Source: Bifiguratus adelaidae (Eukaryota > Mucoromycota > Endogonomycetes > Endogonales). From it: a stretch of 64,000 nucleotides of DNA. Shown piece after piece: positions 10,295 through 24,446 of this stretch. Under the pieces are notes generated by a model. The model made no database searches. It was not told the DNA's origin and saw nothing but the letters and a program-made list of their open reading frames with translations. Location of the stretch: NCBI GenBank assembly GCA_002261195.1, contig MVBO01000021.1, positions 14,322 through 78,321 of the forward strand, given 5' to 3'. Made by a program: the position numbers and the translations under genes. Numbering within the stretch: position 1 is the first letter of the stretch; every line of letters starts with the position of its first letter.

Positions 10295-11632
10295 CTATTG
10301 ACCTCCATGAAGCGCTCGCGCGGCTAATTGCTTCAAGTTAGTGGGCGTTCCGGGATTGACACAACCATCTTGTGAGGAGCCTTGAGAGCTGAACGCAGCC
10401 ACGTGCGTGGAAGACACCTTGACCGTCAAAGTCTTGTTATGACCGGTCTTGAAGCCGCCATAGGTCGCTGTTAGATTTTCAATATCTTGAAGACCGAGAT
10501 TGATCGACGATTGTAAGCTACTGGAAGTGCTTCGTTGTGGCAAAGCTGCAGCGCAAGTCATCAGGGCCGACGTGCTCTCGATGGCATCGATCGAAGATTC
10601 CAAAATGTCACCTAGATCGGCTACATCATCGTCAAATTCATCAAAAGTAATCGGTAGTTCTTGGCTGCATCTCTCGCTGGGTGTTCCTGGATCATCCTGG
10701 AACGGAGTTCGTACCTCAGGCAATGATATTGTCGCGCCTCTCTGCGGACTAGCTTGTCTGTCGTGTACAACTTCTCCTAACCGAGTTTCTGATTGGGATT
10801 CTTCACCTAGTTGAGAAGTATCCACTTGCTGCTCCAATATATGCGGCTGAGGAGATGGAGATGGTGGTGGCTGAGTGGATTGATAAACTGTAAACTGCTT
10901 CTTTTCCCTTTCCCTTTCCGGCCGGGTCGGAATCTGCTGCTCTGCCTTCGTATTCACGACTGATCGCGGCGCAACAAAGTGTTTACTCGGCGTGACTTGC
11001 CGCGCTGTTTGCAAGCATAAGTTAGCTCTTGTCGGCCTTTCTCGCATTTTTCAGCTCACCTTGTATCCGAGATAGTTTTAAGGAGCCCAAAGGCGACTTC
11101 AAGCTCGGAAAAGTGGTAGGCTGTTGATGGTCGTTTCGGTTCATGTCCATTGCCCGAAGGGGACTGCGGTATTGCGTAGTTACGGCAAATGATGAGGTTC
11201 TTTCGTTTTTGATGCTGGGTGATGCTTGCGTTACATGTGTAGAGAGTTTGATTGTCTCGTGTTGTTTGTTTGCTCGGGTATCTTGTATATTTGTCGTCTC
11301 CACATGCTCGTCGTCACGCTTCCGTTTTAGGAGTGTAGTCGAATCTTCTCCAGAGATCGCGTGAGTAATAATAGTCCTTTCACGCTGTGAAGGAAAGTTC
11401 AGGTTTGTACCTGCACCTGCACCGCACGATACCAAGTGAAACTCACCTGGGAAGCTTTTGCGTCCTTTGCATCGCTCTGTTCTGCAGAATAGATGGGCAC
11501 AATCTCCCGTTTCTCCTGCTGTGCATATTTTTCTTCCAGCGTCGTTAAGCTGCGTAGCAAGTCATCCTGTATCTCTGTTAGACTACCCCACTCGTCGTCC
11601 ACGCAGTCTGTCATGGTTTCAGCGATGGCCAA
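10295..11632 (-). CDS. Hypothetical, largely disordered protein
   Basis: Three exons, 11632-11447, 11384-11060 and 11004-10295, join in frame (introns 11446-11385 and 11059-11005, both GT-AG) and give about 406 aa. I do not recognise the family. The N-terminus has an acidic, possibly helical segment (DEWGSLTEIQDDLLRSLTTLEEKYAQ in outline). The middle is rich in Ser, Thr, Lys, Gln and Pro with a basic patch (LLKRKRDDE), which would suit a nuclear protein. Near the C-terminus an acidic patch (FDEFDDDVADLGDILESS) precedes a short ordered-looking block (INLGLQDIENLTATYGGF, then KTGHNKTLTVKV). Consistent splicing and open frames support a real gene. Function is not assigned. Confidence 0.6.
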
Positions 11633-11696
11633 AGGAAGAGAGACGCGCTGAACCCAAATATAGAAAATAACATAATTAATTAACGCGTTTGAATAT

Positions 11697-13753
11697 TTAC
11701 ACTGTCCAGGGTTTCGCTACATCACATACCGGACCACAACAGCGTCCTGCTCTACAAATACCCGCCATACCGGCAGCTCTCGTCCTCATGTCTAGGCCCG
11801 CATCGTATAACTGCTGTGGCCGCGTGTCTGTGGCATCACCTGTATCCACAAGGCGCATGACATAGCCCATATCCAGCGCGGCCTGGCTGACGACTTTTAG
11901 TATTTCACTGACGTTGGCATGTCTGGGTGCAAGTTGAGTGTAGCAGCCGTAAGCGTCAGATATTTGCTGCATCCTGGCAGGTCTTGCAATGGCAGGTAGT
12001 GCAGCGCGATTTTCGGCAATAATTTGATCAAGTGTTTTTCGAAGCTTTAGCATGTCGATCGCGTTGCTGTAGGCTGCATCATTTCGGTAACTTTGTAAAA
12101 GAGAGGCTTCGAAGCATTTGTCCATCACAGGTTCGGATACGACAGTGCAGTTCGAAGCCGTGCATATGGAATCGTATGTTCGATGTCCTGAAAGTCTTAT
12201 TGGTGTTTGTAAAGCGGATACGGCAGGTTGTGCTTGTTGATTTGAAATGGAGATGAGGGTGGACATTTCGGGAGCGAAAAGAGCTGCTTGAGCGAGGATG
12301 GGAGACTGGGGTGCAATGATGATTTCGCTATGAGCAAAAGCATAAACGGCATCGAGAACACTGAGCAGGGATCCGTCTGGTAGTTCGATTTTCCGGACAT
12401 TGAATCCAGCCTCACGCAATGGACGCTCCAAATCTTTTAGATTCTCTACTCTCGACTCGTAGCTGTAATTGACGATAGTGACGTTAGGCAAAAAGTTGAA
12501 TTCCATCCCAGTCTCCGCTGCCAGTTCTTGCGTTTCCTTTTGCTCCAGGTCAGCGGCGAAGGCCCCTTTGATCTGTTGCTTCAAAGAAGTCACATCGGAT
12601 GCGCTTATCTTTTTTGAACAATAATCATGACCACACCGGTTGCCCAGCCCTACAATGGCACGGGCAAAACACATTGGCACGGTTGATTTTGGCGCCAAAA
12701 TTTGGAAGCGTGTCGTTATGGAATCTTCGTTGAGGACAATTTCTCGGCCATGAGGGAAAATGTAAGACATGTCAACAGCTGGAGCAGGACGGATGTCCTT
12801 TTTGGCGATCGTTGTGATTGGATCCGGACGGAACAACCATGAGTTCGAGGTCGCGCCATATTGCTGCATTATGCTATAAAGTGCACCCAAGAGTCAGTCA
12901 GGACGGCGCGATGCTCGAACCGTTGCATACCTCCAAAGCGGCAGAAGCCCTTCATAGATAGCGTTGGAAGATCGCCATCCTTCGGTGAGATTAGCCCCCT
13001 CTCCTTCATCTAGTCCGTAAATGAAGACGGTGTCGTCGATGTAGCCATAGTGTGTAGTTGGAGGCGCTGAAAAAACCTGCGCGGACCAATAGACATCTCT
13101 TTCCTTGGGTGATGCCATGATATTGACTGTCGGCAATTCTTGATGCGTGCTATTCGACTTTTGAATCAAAAAACCGCCTGGCAGACCGTCAACTCCCGAT
13201 CAAAGAAGTAAAATAGTACCCAAGAGAAACTGAGAAACCTACCTCGATCAACATCCACGCAAAAGTTTCTGTATTCGCATATGCGCGTACGCTCAGCGTC
13301 CAATCCTTCTCCTGTGGACGAACAATTCCAGGATGAAGCTGCTCCTCCTTCCTCATCACGCCACTCTGCCAATGACTTGTATTGAATGCCAGTGACACCT
13401 TGCCAGACGCTATCCACGGCATTCTCCTCGCCATGAAATGAGTAGACGACAAGATAGGCGAAGGATACCGCGACGAACATGGTGAAGCACGATAATATAT
13501 GTCTTCCCTTCACAAAGGCGAAGAGCCGATTGCAGACCAAGCAGAAGGCGTTGTTGGAGAGCGAGTGCGTGCTTCTCTTCCGCCTTCCGGAAGCATATGC
13601 GTGTTCTTGCAATAACCTGTCGCTGTCACAGTCCATCTCATCCAAGGCATGTTCCTCAAAGCTTTCGTGTTCGTCCTCATTTTGAGCGACAGGGGACCAG
13701 TCTGCCTTCACCGTCATATCCAGCGCGTGATAGTGTCTAGTGAAGCAGAGCAA
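11697..13753 (-). CDS. Type II membrane glycosyltransferase, GT61/DUF563-like
   Basis: Exons are 13753-13243, 13177-12931 and 12873-11697, giving about 644 aa. A cytosolic N-terminus of about 90 residues is followed by one hydrophobic segment (ILSCFTMFVAVSFAYLVVYSF), then a lumenal domain starting with N-glycosylation sites (NCSS). In the C-terminal half, 'NVTIVNYSYESRVENLKDLE', 'GFNVRKIELPDGSLLSVLDAV' and 'AHSEIIIAPQSPILAQAALF' follow the DUF563/GT61 layout, in which the last block resembles the usual 'GxHGAGLTN' acceptor region but lacks the canonical His-Gly. Golgi location is inferred from topology. The donor sugar cannot be told. A second Met (MTVKADWSP, 12 codons in) is an alternative start. 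Confidence 0.7.
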
Positions 13754-13866
13754 GTCAACTCTTCAGTCGCTTTCCCCTAGAGTATTGCAATCGGGTCAGC
13801 CCAATTTGGACAAAGTCTGCAGTTGGCTCATATTCACATCTACTCTATACAATGGACATGCTACAA

Positions 13867-16800
13867 TTACTCAAAACTACGAATGGAGGAGGTAGATTGA
13901 CTAGAACGTCTGCTTGCTGAGTAGGCGGAGGGTGCAATGTAAAACTTGCCGAGTAAAAGACGACCTTTTTCTCTGTATTCTTCTTCTTCGCGTTGTGGAT
14001 CAGGATGGCTATTTCTTCTTTCGGATGTTGGGCTATCCGGTTCACTGCCGACCAAAGATACGTCTGGGGTTGCTTTTGGAGACTCCTTTTTGAGCAATCT
14101 ATCCTTATCGTGAGAAATTGGATCCATGTAGCAAGCAATGAAATCTTACCGAGAGAGAAGACCTGATTTACCCTTGGGCTTGTCCTTGTCCTCTGTCGAT
14201 GCTTCGAAAGTTTCATTTTCCATGCTACCGGCCTCATCGGCTTCCTCAAGTAGTTCAAGGGAACGTTTCGTATGTATCTGCTCCTTTGAAACGATACCGA
14301 CATGACCTGGCGAGAGGATGACTGGCGATTCCAAATTCTCTGGTCGATGCTGTCTGCGTTGACGGAACTTTTCCTTGATAAGGGCGCCACTATGCGCTAG
14401 GGCAGCACGGAGAATATCTGCAGTGCTAGTGAGTATCGTATATACTGACATGCTGATACATACCCTTCTTGACCTGGTTGAGAAATTCCAGGTATGTCCA
14501 CGTCTTGTTTCGGTATTCCAAGGTTGGCTGCCTAAACACAAAGTCGTATAAGTCCTCAATATTCTTCTCCTTTGGACCTTGGTAGCTGAGACAATGAGGG
14601 ACACCAGGAATCTTGATATAAATAAAGGTGCGATTTTGCGACGCTCTTGATTTCATCAGTGAAAGCTCATCGGACTTCTCGACTAGGTCGTTTGAATTGC
14701 TTGACAATCGACCAGCAACCTTTTTTCCTGAGCGTTTCTGATCCGTCGAGAATTGGTGCGAGGAGACATTGTCATTGGTCGTTTCACCGGTGGACGCTTG
14801 GCTGCCTCGCAATGGCAACTGAAACGATGAGCTTGACTCTTGACGTATCAACGGATCTACTTTCGATGGCTGGGACTCTGGGGACTTCGCCATACCCAGT
14901 TTGGCTATTTCGAGATGAGCCATATCGAACTGTGACCCATTTGAGTACCGAAGTGACTGGCCTGAATGAATTGTTAAATCAGCAGATGTGCTTTCCAGTG
15001 GCTTGTCGATCGGATCAGCGGCCTTTTGCTGCTTTCTCTTTTCCGGAAAAATGTATGCGATGAGTTGCTTGCCGAAATCGTAGGTCATTTGGAACTTAAG
15101 CGGAAATAGGTTGATCTCCAGATGCTGTACAACGGATATACCGCCTACTGGAGGCAAGTCGTGCAAAAATCCGCGCAACATCTTTTGACGAGAAAAGTTG
15201 ACATGCTTCTTCCCATCCAGGTATGGGGCAATCATCTCCACGAAAACAGGTTTCTCGAGCTTGTTGAGAAGCCTGAACTGGTCTATTTCTAGAGTGCTTT
15301 GCTTCGAATGATCTTCCTTGCTCACCCAACCGAAATGCGCACCGGAGAGAATCCATTCGCAAAGTGGATGCTCTGAATCTTGCATCATGACCCAGATAAA
15401 CTCGTTTGATTGAAAGGTGATTTTCATGTTGGTTTTTGGATCTGAGAGGTTTTCCTTCTTCTGATCCTGTGCCTTTGTGATTGCCTCCATCATAAGGTAC
15501 AATTCCTCCCGTGTTTGAACAAAGCTGCTTTTGATCATCCGGTAGTCGTCAAGCTGTGCTTCATCAAGCGAGCCGACCATTTCGCGGTAATGTACCAAAA
15601 GCTCCTCGAAGAATCTGATCTGATCCTGCAAGTATCCAACCGTCTCTGAACCGTTGGCTAGGTGATCAACGTCAGCCGCTAACAAAATTTCTTGGAGCCG
15701 ATCGAGCCGCTCTTTACGGGCTGGTTCTTTGTAGAGAAGTAAATCGCTAACGACTTCGTAAATGACTGTAAACTGATCCGAGTTTGCATTTAGGAATAAC
15801 GTTGGAAACCTAATGAAAACCGAATTCGATCGCTCCGAGAACGGTACCAGGTTGGTACCGAACCTATTCGGCTTCTTGTTGATGGACTTCAAACGAAGTG
15901 GGTTATAAGCATCGTATTGCGCTGACGCTGAGCTTTTGTTGGCAATGCGCTGGAATTGACTTCCCCCCCCGCCATGTCCACCAAAAGCTCCGGGGGCACC
16001 CACGTGAGCCAATTTTGTGTTCCACCCGCACCATAATGATCATCGAAAAGAATCCTCTCGTTCCGAAAATCAGCCTTGTGCGCAACAAAGAATTGGGTGT
16101 TTTCCATGCTAAAGATTGTCCTCTTCTTCACCAGCTGGTTGTCATAGTCGTCGGCACTGATGGAATCATCCAAGATATCGAATGCTTTAATTTGGACGCC
16201 GTCAGCGGCCATTAAGATGATCGCATCGAGTGCCTTCTCACTCTGCAAAATGATTTGAGGGTTAAGAAGCTGCACAAGATAGTTGCTCTCCATGGTAAAA
16301 CCATCCGGAATACTGTCGTTCTGAGAAGCCGGGTCATTGATAACCATTTGTTCACCATCTTTGTTGCTCTGAGTACCATTCTGACCTTGCTGAGATTCGT
16401 TCTCGGCGATTGTATTGGGGTCGCTCATCAGCTTTTCAATTAACTCCTGAGCCATTCGCTCATCGAAACCTTGATCCGTTTCCGAGGTATTGGGCAGATC
16501 CGAATTAAGAGTACTCCCTCTGGATGCTTTGGCCGTCAAGTCGCGCAGAAATTTGACGGCCCTCATAGAAAGATAGTACGTTTGGGCTCGTTGCTGGACT
16601 TGGAGATCAAGAAAATGATATAGCAAATTGCGGAGGGCGTTGTTCCAAATAATCTTGGGGTTTTGGATAATGTAGCGTTGTTCAAAATGGCCAAAGTAGT
16701 CTTCCCACGATACGCTGAAATCTTTCTCGAAGACTGGAGTTGTCGGTGAAGTAATGGTTGAACGACGGCGGATGGGAGTCCGACCTCCAACCGATTTCAA

Positions 16801-19800
16801 GCATTGCTGTAACAATCCTCTTCTATCAAGCAGATTCGAAAGTTTCTCGATATATGTGTCAGACTAAAAGATACGTCAGCATGCAGCGACCCCGAGTTAT
16901 GTTCGAGATCACCTACTTCTTCCAAAAGCTGCGAATTGTAAGGAGATAATTTGAGCTTGCTTTCAAGGTTGCTCAACGCTTCCTGAATTTCCGTGATCGC
17001 GTCATCGATGGCTTGCGCACGCTGCTTCAGGCATGACATTTGGAAAGCCTTAGGGTCTGCGAGACGTTGTTTAAATTTTCACAAAAACGATTATTTCCTT
17101 CCCTTACCTGGAGATTTCCCCATAATGCAAGGATGAGTTTTGTTCAAGTATGCCCATTTCTCGGCGTTTTGAGGGTCATTCTGCTTGATGTATCCGACAT
17201 GTGGTGTGTACATCAGTGGCAATATCTGCACCTTGGGTCTGAATTCGGGTGGTCTCAGGTCCAGCTCAACGAAGTCATCAAAATCGAGCCATGTTGCTTC
17301 ATTTGCTTCTGAGTTGGATCCGCGACGTATGGCATTTGTCGTACCATCAGTAACATCATCTTCAAAGTCACCGAGAATAGTCCCTTGCCAATCTCTGCCC
17401 GATGAGTAGTAGTTCGCTCTTATAGCCCGCAAGTCGGCATCTGTGACATTTATTTCCGCTTCATGAATCGGCCAGCTTGGTTTCACGCGTTCGCCAAGGT
17501 GGGGAGTGTCAACCGTGCGCCATTCTCTTCGCATGTGAACATCCACTCCGAAGCTATCAGCGCGACCTTTGAGTCCAACGGCATCTCCGCCACCTTCGAC
17601 AACTGCAGATTCCATAGTCTGAAAATCGTCCTCCTTCAGAATGTATGCAAGATTGAGGGGCTGCACATGAATTATAAACTTCATTGTACTGAGCTTTTTG
17701 CCAAACTTTAGATTCGGTCGAGGATCTGCCCGAGGAAACAGATTGCCCGCTCGAATCGGCAGCGACATTTCTCCTCCAAACAGGCGCCAAAGTTGGAGAA
17801 AATGTGAAAGGAATTTCGAGCTCAAGTGCATCGAGTTTTGGAAGGTGAGAGAATTTCGTTCGTTTGGTGTAGCACTGGTGCCCGAGACACCCACGGCGAA
17901 GTGAATGAAATCGGAGCGGAATCCCTCGAAAGCGTCGTTCATTCTGCCGGTCTCAACATATCTTTTTGCCGCGCTTGCTGGTGTCAAGTACTTGATATCG
18001 TAGTGAGGCCGAAACGACTGGGATCTGCATTGGAACCTTCCACCACAAACCTTACATCCACGAAGACAAGTCCTCTCAAAATGTGCACCGATCCCCCACC
18101 GAACAGCACCGTTCAATTTGAGGATCACTTTGTCGTAGATGTCATTGACAAGTCCATATTCCTCCAGCTTTGCTGCCAACTCGTCATCTTGCGGTAAGTC
18201 GTTCGCAATCGGCGACTTGTGAGAGGTAGAGACCGCGTCGTCGCCGATGGTCTCGCTATTCACCGTCCATCCATTTTTCATCGTCTTGTCATCGGATGAC
18301 GCTGTGTAAATCCAATCATCTTTTGAAAGATTGGGCACGCTCAATAGATATGAGGAGCTATAAATTTGTATGAGCTCGCTCTCCACATTTTTGAAGCCAA
18401 CGCGAATGCACGCATCTTTCTTCCAAGTTTTTGTGACGCCAGCGGCTCTGCCTGTGAATGCATATGGATCCCTCGATCCTTTGAGCGAAAAAACAAAATC
18501 ACCGCCGCCGACAAAGTCAATTTGAGTGCGCGAGTGAATCATCAGTCGGATCTTGTCCCAGAAACCAACTTTGGGACTGGGATCAATTGGAGGTCTTGTA
18601 ATCGTGTCGAAAATCTTCGAGACATCCTGTATGGCTGGTTGCACCGAAACAGACCAAGCCAGCCTCGTCGGACGAGGTGTGACAACCTCGATATGGACAA
18701 CAGAGTAGAATTTGGGTGGTGACGGACATCGTGGTATAGTGACCTCGTAATTGAATGCTGCATATGTCGACGCAAAGGCTTTGGAAATAATGACAGTATT
18801 GACATGTCCAATTGCACCTTCGTCTCCAATCTCGTCTCCGAAGCAATAATCGCCTTGCAGTCGCCAACTTTCAACGTTGCCTGCACCCTCATTCTGACAG
18901 GATGGTACGTGAAGCAATGGCAAGGGATAGTCGCGAAGCGTCGCTATCGTTCTGCCGCATCGAATTTCCAGACGTACCGGAATCAATGTGCTAAAGTGGG
19001 TATCCAAGGGTACTCCGTTACCGACATCGTGCATAAATCTACGCGTATTGGCTAGGTCGAAAGTTGGCGGTGAGATGCGAAGGTGCATGCGGTCAAAAGC
19101 CATTCTGAGCAAAGGAGGAGCCGAGGGCCGCGGTTGCACTTCGCCATTAAAGCAAGCATCCTCCAAAAACTCCTTGAAAGATCGCTGCGAATCGCGTTGC
19201 TGGATATGGTCGCCCTGTTTTGCTACGGGAGATGTTGACTGAAAGTACCCGCTATCTAATTGGATTATTCTGATCCAACTTTTAGAGTCATATTCGTCCA
19301 AGCGTTGCTTAGCACTGTGAGCAGACAAACGATGTCGAACTCCAGGTCGCACCTTCTCATCTGCTAAACCGCTTGATGGCAGGATTGGCTCAGAGGCGGC
19401 TGTACACAGGCTGTTGAGCGATGTCACCGAATCAGACCGATGTGCGGGTCCCAAACTAGGCGACGCGGTCATCAATTCGCCCAAGTTATCAGCCCTGGCT
19501 GGATACTCTGCTTGCGCTGCCAATTCTTCAATCTTCTGCTGGTATGCAGCTAACCTGGCCAGGCGCGCCTTCTGTTCTTCCAAACCTAATTTCCAGTTCG
19601 TGCTCAGCTTGCATTCGAATGGATCGTCCTCTATCTCCATCTCCAATCTTGCCAATTGAAAGGCAATGCAAGCGATCTTGACGGGATCGTCTTGGACAAT
19701 TGGTCCATCGATGAGAAATTCTTTTTTTGCAACAATGCGGTTGTGAAGCGACTTGATCGTCTTGAATAAGTTAACACCGTAATCTACAATGTCGGCATAC

Positions 19801-22800
19801 ACATATTTGTACGGTATGCGTAGATGGAATAACGCGGCCGACACCGACAGTTTTGACTCTTGATCAGCGGACGCATGCTCGCTCGTCTCAGTTTTTTGAG
19901 GAGTGTAAACCTTGACCGTGTCGATGCAAACCAGGTCCACCCACGAATCTTTCTGCAATGCTGATACACCTTGCAATCGCAGTTGCTCGAAGCTGATGGG
20001 TCTTTCGATTGCACCGGAATCTGCCTTCAACATCGTGACACTCAACAGCAGCACGAGCCCCCCTGGAATGTTGGCTCGCAACTTGAACGCCGTCAATGAG
20101 AATGAAAGCTGGTGTTTAAATTCCGTTTTTGCATCATTTGTCGCTTGGGTTTGAGGAATCTCTCGCTCTCGACCTTTGGGACTTGATAAGAGATCTGATA
20201 AGGAAGCCAGGGCAATCAATGTGCAATAGTGAAACGGGAGCGTATACACCGTGTAAACGTTACCAACATCAGTCGTTGCCGTGATTTGGTTGCTGGGAGA
20301 AAGGACAGAATTTGTAGAGTCTATTGTACTCGTAATTGTGAGGTCTGATATCGAAACGCAGCCGCACGCCTGACGATGCGCTTCAACAATCTTTCCAGGA
20401 TCGAGGACAATTAAGTGCTTCTTTGCATCCAGCAACAACGGTAGCAGGACAATAGAGCTTGTATTCGTTTTGATGGCGCCGACCTGGTCTGGTTCCGCTA
20501 ACTGAGTCGATTGTGTCGGTACCGATGTTGATTTTTCAGAAGGTATAGAACGTCCAATCCACCGCACCATACTGTTGGGCACACTGAGCTGCAAGCCAGC
20601 CGAAATTGATCCATGTTGCGGAGCACTATTAAGCATACCAGCGGGAGGTTCCGTCGTGTTCTCCTTATCTATGCCAGCAAAGCGAACAATCACATGGCTA
20701 ATGATAAGTTGAGCATCCAATATACCGAGAATGTCTCGAGTAAGGGGGTTAATGTATCGCTTGTCTGATGTTCGTTTCTGTTCACCTTTGCTGCGTGTTT
20801 TGGTCTGCGGCAAGACGGAGGTCCGTAGTAGCTCGATGTCAGCCAATGTAGGCGCACCATCTGATCCAGTGAAATCCACCAGCAGGTCGTCCATGTTGAC
20901 AACCAGTGTGAGCTTGGATGATTGCGAGGAAAGGTAAGTTGTCCAACTGCCAGGATCCAGATATGCAGACTTCTTGAATCGTAATCGATCGAACAGACTA
21001 AGTTTGTTCGTGGTATCACCTGTCTCCTCGGAAGACTTCGCAGAAATACCACAATTCACACGGAATGACCCAAGTTGAAATAGGCTACACTTCTTGGAAT
21101 CCTCCTTGTCGCGTCCCAGAGGGCTTGTGGTGTCTTCTGGCCCTTTCATGGCCAGATTGATGCTTTCCAGCTGGATACTGAAGTCCATGTGGTAAGAGTG
21201 GGCATCGCAAGCTGTCACAAGCTTGCTTGCCTCCGAACTGAGGCTGCCTTGAGTTCCAGAAGGGGTTCCTCTGTTGAAGAATCGCAGTGATGGTTTGAAC
21301 GACCACCTTGATTTCCGTCGGGAAGGTGCGGCATCTGGCATCGTCTTCTGCGCTACTTGCAGAGTTGGAGAAGGAGATTGGTTGTCTGCTTGTACCGGCG
21401 TTTGAGCGACCGAGAGTGGTGGTGATGATGGAGTTGATAGACTTGCTGAAGGTGGCGAATAAGGCCGATGTTCGTCGTTGATGGGATAAGTGAATGGCTC
21501 ACTGGAGGGAGGGGCCGACAACAGCTGCATGTCAATTAGCGAATCAAGATTCGTCGGATTTGGACTATCGATTGGAGTTTGAGGAATTCCCTGGATAGGT
21601 GGAAGAATACTCTCGTTCGTTAATCCAGATATATGCAACCCATCCGCAAGAGACTGTGACCGTATTAGCGAACTAGAAACCATAGGAGGTCTATATCTGC
21701 CGCTAGCATTCAAGACGATGGAGTGTGAGGAAAATACGACAGCATCAAGGTAGGGAAAAGTGGGCTGATTAGGTGGTTGCTGCGGTATATTTTCGGCTTT
21801 GTATCTCGGACCATAATGCAGCACTATAGCGGAATTGCACAAACGCGCTCGAGCTGCAATCCGGGGCAAATTCGACAATGTCTTCGAAACCTTGGATTTG
21901 ACGAAATTCGTTGGATATGTCGAGGAAGTATTGCCGGTCGTTGCACTCTTTGACCGTGATATAGCTTGGAGTTGCGTAATGTATGAGGCGTCGATATTGA
22001 TGTGGGTGGATTTTGTGTCCAAAGAGAACAAGTATAGATTATCGTTTGGATTGTGAATGGAGGGATTGGGAGCCGGTATTGGGGTTTGTATTGTCGGCTG
22101 TGGTTCGAAGCGAGCCATGTCAGGACGCCAAACCTCATTGGAGGGTGACGCTAACTGTGACCATGCAAAGTGGTTTTGACCGTCTGGTGTGGTAGGTCCA
22201 GAGTGGAGTTCTGGATTTCCTTCCCACCTTAGGCTCAGCCGGCGAGGTCGACGAAGTACACCAAGGGATCGTTTCGCAATAGGTTTTGGTCGACGCAAGT
22301 GCTGACAGGATACGGAGAAGCTTGAAATGGAGAACCATGACGATTTCGATGGACAATGTGCCCGGTCGGCGATGGCAGATGTCGGTGTGATGTCAAGAGA
22401 CGCAAGTGACATCTGGGCGCTCCATATCGCATGCATAGCTTCTCTCTTGCTCGATTCAGTCTCGCTGTTGCGATAAATGTCGTCGCCTTCTATGTCATGC
22501 TGATCCCAAGTATTTAATTCCGGTAATGCATCATGAGCAATATCGTAACCGACGTAGATACTGCTCACATTCGCACCATTAACTTTGAGATCATCTTGAT
22601 TGCCAAAAAATGTAGACTTTCCGCGTCGACTGCGTTTCAGAATAGCACGAGCTATCAGTGAGGAGAACTGGAGATGGAAGGCTGGCCAAGGTAAGTGATT
22701 TGCTGATGGAAACTCGGTCTCTCCTGCTTCTTGTCTGCTGGTGGCCTTGTCTAAGCGTTCTTTCACAACATCGTTCATCCCAGAGAAATCGAGGTGAACT

Positions 22801-24446
22801 CTGTGTAAGGAGATGCCAACTGAGTCGATCCATCTCTTGCTGCGTCTTGATGCAATTGCGTGTTTTGCCGCATGGCTGTCGTTGAAGGGATCCGGAATTT
22901 GAGGAATAGACGTGGACGTAGGAGATTGGTCGGCTTGGTGGTTATCCTTGCTGAGCGGTCGTTCGCTTGGTATTGATGGAGATGGAAAGTTGCCTTCGGA
23001 ATGTGATGATTCCTGCTTGCTTTTGCTGGCCTTTTTTATAGGCTCAACTATCCGCATTACAGTGTCGAGATTGGATTTAAATGTGTCGAAGACGGCTTCT
23101 ATGCTGACCCCTTTCAAGGTTGTGCAGGTAGCGCTTAGATGACACAAGACCAGGAACGTGGTTGGATTTGGGAGGTGAAACGGTGATAGAGGTGTAGAGT
23201 GGCTCCTGTTCTTTGGACGTTGTGCATTATCGTCTGTCAATGTCAATTCAACCGGGCCTATCAAGAGACCGACTTCCATCAACTTGTCGCGGAACAGATG
23301 ACGAGTATTCTTCAAAGAGTGTTGTTGATGTGATTCTGTATTTGAGTGCTGATGATATCGTTTGCTTTGGGATTGACGGGCAACGTTTGACCGTGCGTTG
23401 TTCGTCGGAACTCCTGAATGACCATCGGAAACGTCCGTGTCCGTAGTTGCCGCAGTGGGATAGTCAGATTCGCCGCCAGCACCGCTGATATTGAGGGACG
23501 AACGAGGCGACTTGGAAACAGGGAGCTCATGCGTAGCCAATGTGGGCATTGCATTGCCGGTGGAAGTGTTGCTGGCTTTCCCAACCACCCTCGTCCGGAG
23601 TAAATCACTATACAATACCGAACCGATACGGATGCCGCTGAGTGTCAACGTGAAGCCACGCTCGTTGCAAGTTTGATCATGCCCATCTGTAGTACCTGCT
23701 TGTCCAATTTCGACCCTAATCCCAATGATGCGAACGTCAACGTAATTAGCGAGGCCCGATATGAAAAATTGGGCTGGAATGGCGGATATGAGTTTTACAA
23801 TTTGGGTAAAGATGGTCAAGGTGAATTGAACCGGCCATAGCATTATCAATGGGTATGTAATTGCACCAGCGATAGTCGTCATGGGTATTTTAGGTAGTTT
23901 GGCGGTGAGCCGGCGTATTGTCGATGTCCTTGCTCCAGGCTCTTTGTTGGCTTCTTGTTGCCGACTTTTCTTCCGTTTCAGATAAGCCACTATCCATCCT
24001 ATCCGGTCAATATGAATAACAACGTCCTGCACGATGAGCGAGAGCCAAATGTTCTCGACGTTCGGCGGTAAGTGAATTTTGGACCTTTCGGGATCCGAAT
24101 CGGGGTCAGATGGTGAGGCGCGACCGAATACAAGCTGCTTGAGCTGAGCAAAAGAAGGTCGGATGCGAATTCCCACCCGACCGATCCTTATCTGAAAAAG
24201 CCGCCGCTTGCTTCCTTTGAGCCTTGTAGGGACTTTAGTCTGACGTATACCAGTTTGCTCATACTGGTCGTCCATTATTTGCACCCAGTAATTCCATTCA
24301 AAATTGCGAAAGGACCAAGGCGATATCCTCCCCACGCGCATGTGAATCCCACGCACGGCCACGTTGACGAGTAGCCTTAGACCGTACAGGATTGCTACAA
24401 TGGTGACGAATGCCACCAGCAGCGTATATAGGGTATCTGTCGCCAT
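13867..24446 (-). CDS. FMP27: Fmp27/Hobbit bridge-like lipid transfer protein (one probable frameshift)
   Basis: This giant gene has five exons: 24446-17108, 17056-16917, 16863-14464, 14417-14150 and 14098-13867. It encodes about 3,460 aa. The start is the ATG at 24446, which opens the membrane-anchoring N-terminus (LYTLLVAFVTIVAILYGLRL). Family landmarks are the 'GFWDKIRLMIHSRTQIDF' block (Fmp27 GFWDK domain, near 18560), 'GRFQCRSQSFRPHYDIKYL', 'TWVPPELL' of the WPPW domain near 16000 and 'PTLEYRNKTWTYLEFL' near the C-terminus. Such proteins form a long hydrophobic groove that carries lipids between ER and plasma membrane. Within exon 3 the frame changes at a run of eight G (minus strand, 15963-15970): 'VPPELLVDMAGG' is in one frame and 'SQFQRIANKSSASAQYDAYNPLRLKS' in the next. 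One more G would restore continuity. Sequencing or assembly error is most likely, since both sides look conserved. Confidence 0.9.

Noticed and set aside
10400-10480. BRCA2 BRC-repeat-like motif in 'GGFKTGHNKTLTVKV'
   Set aside because: The FxxA core reads FKTG, only one such block exists and no BRCA2 DNA-binding domain follows.
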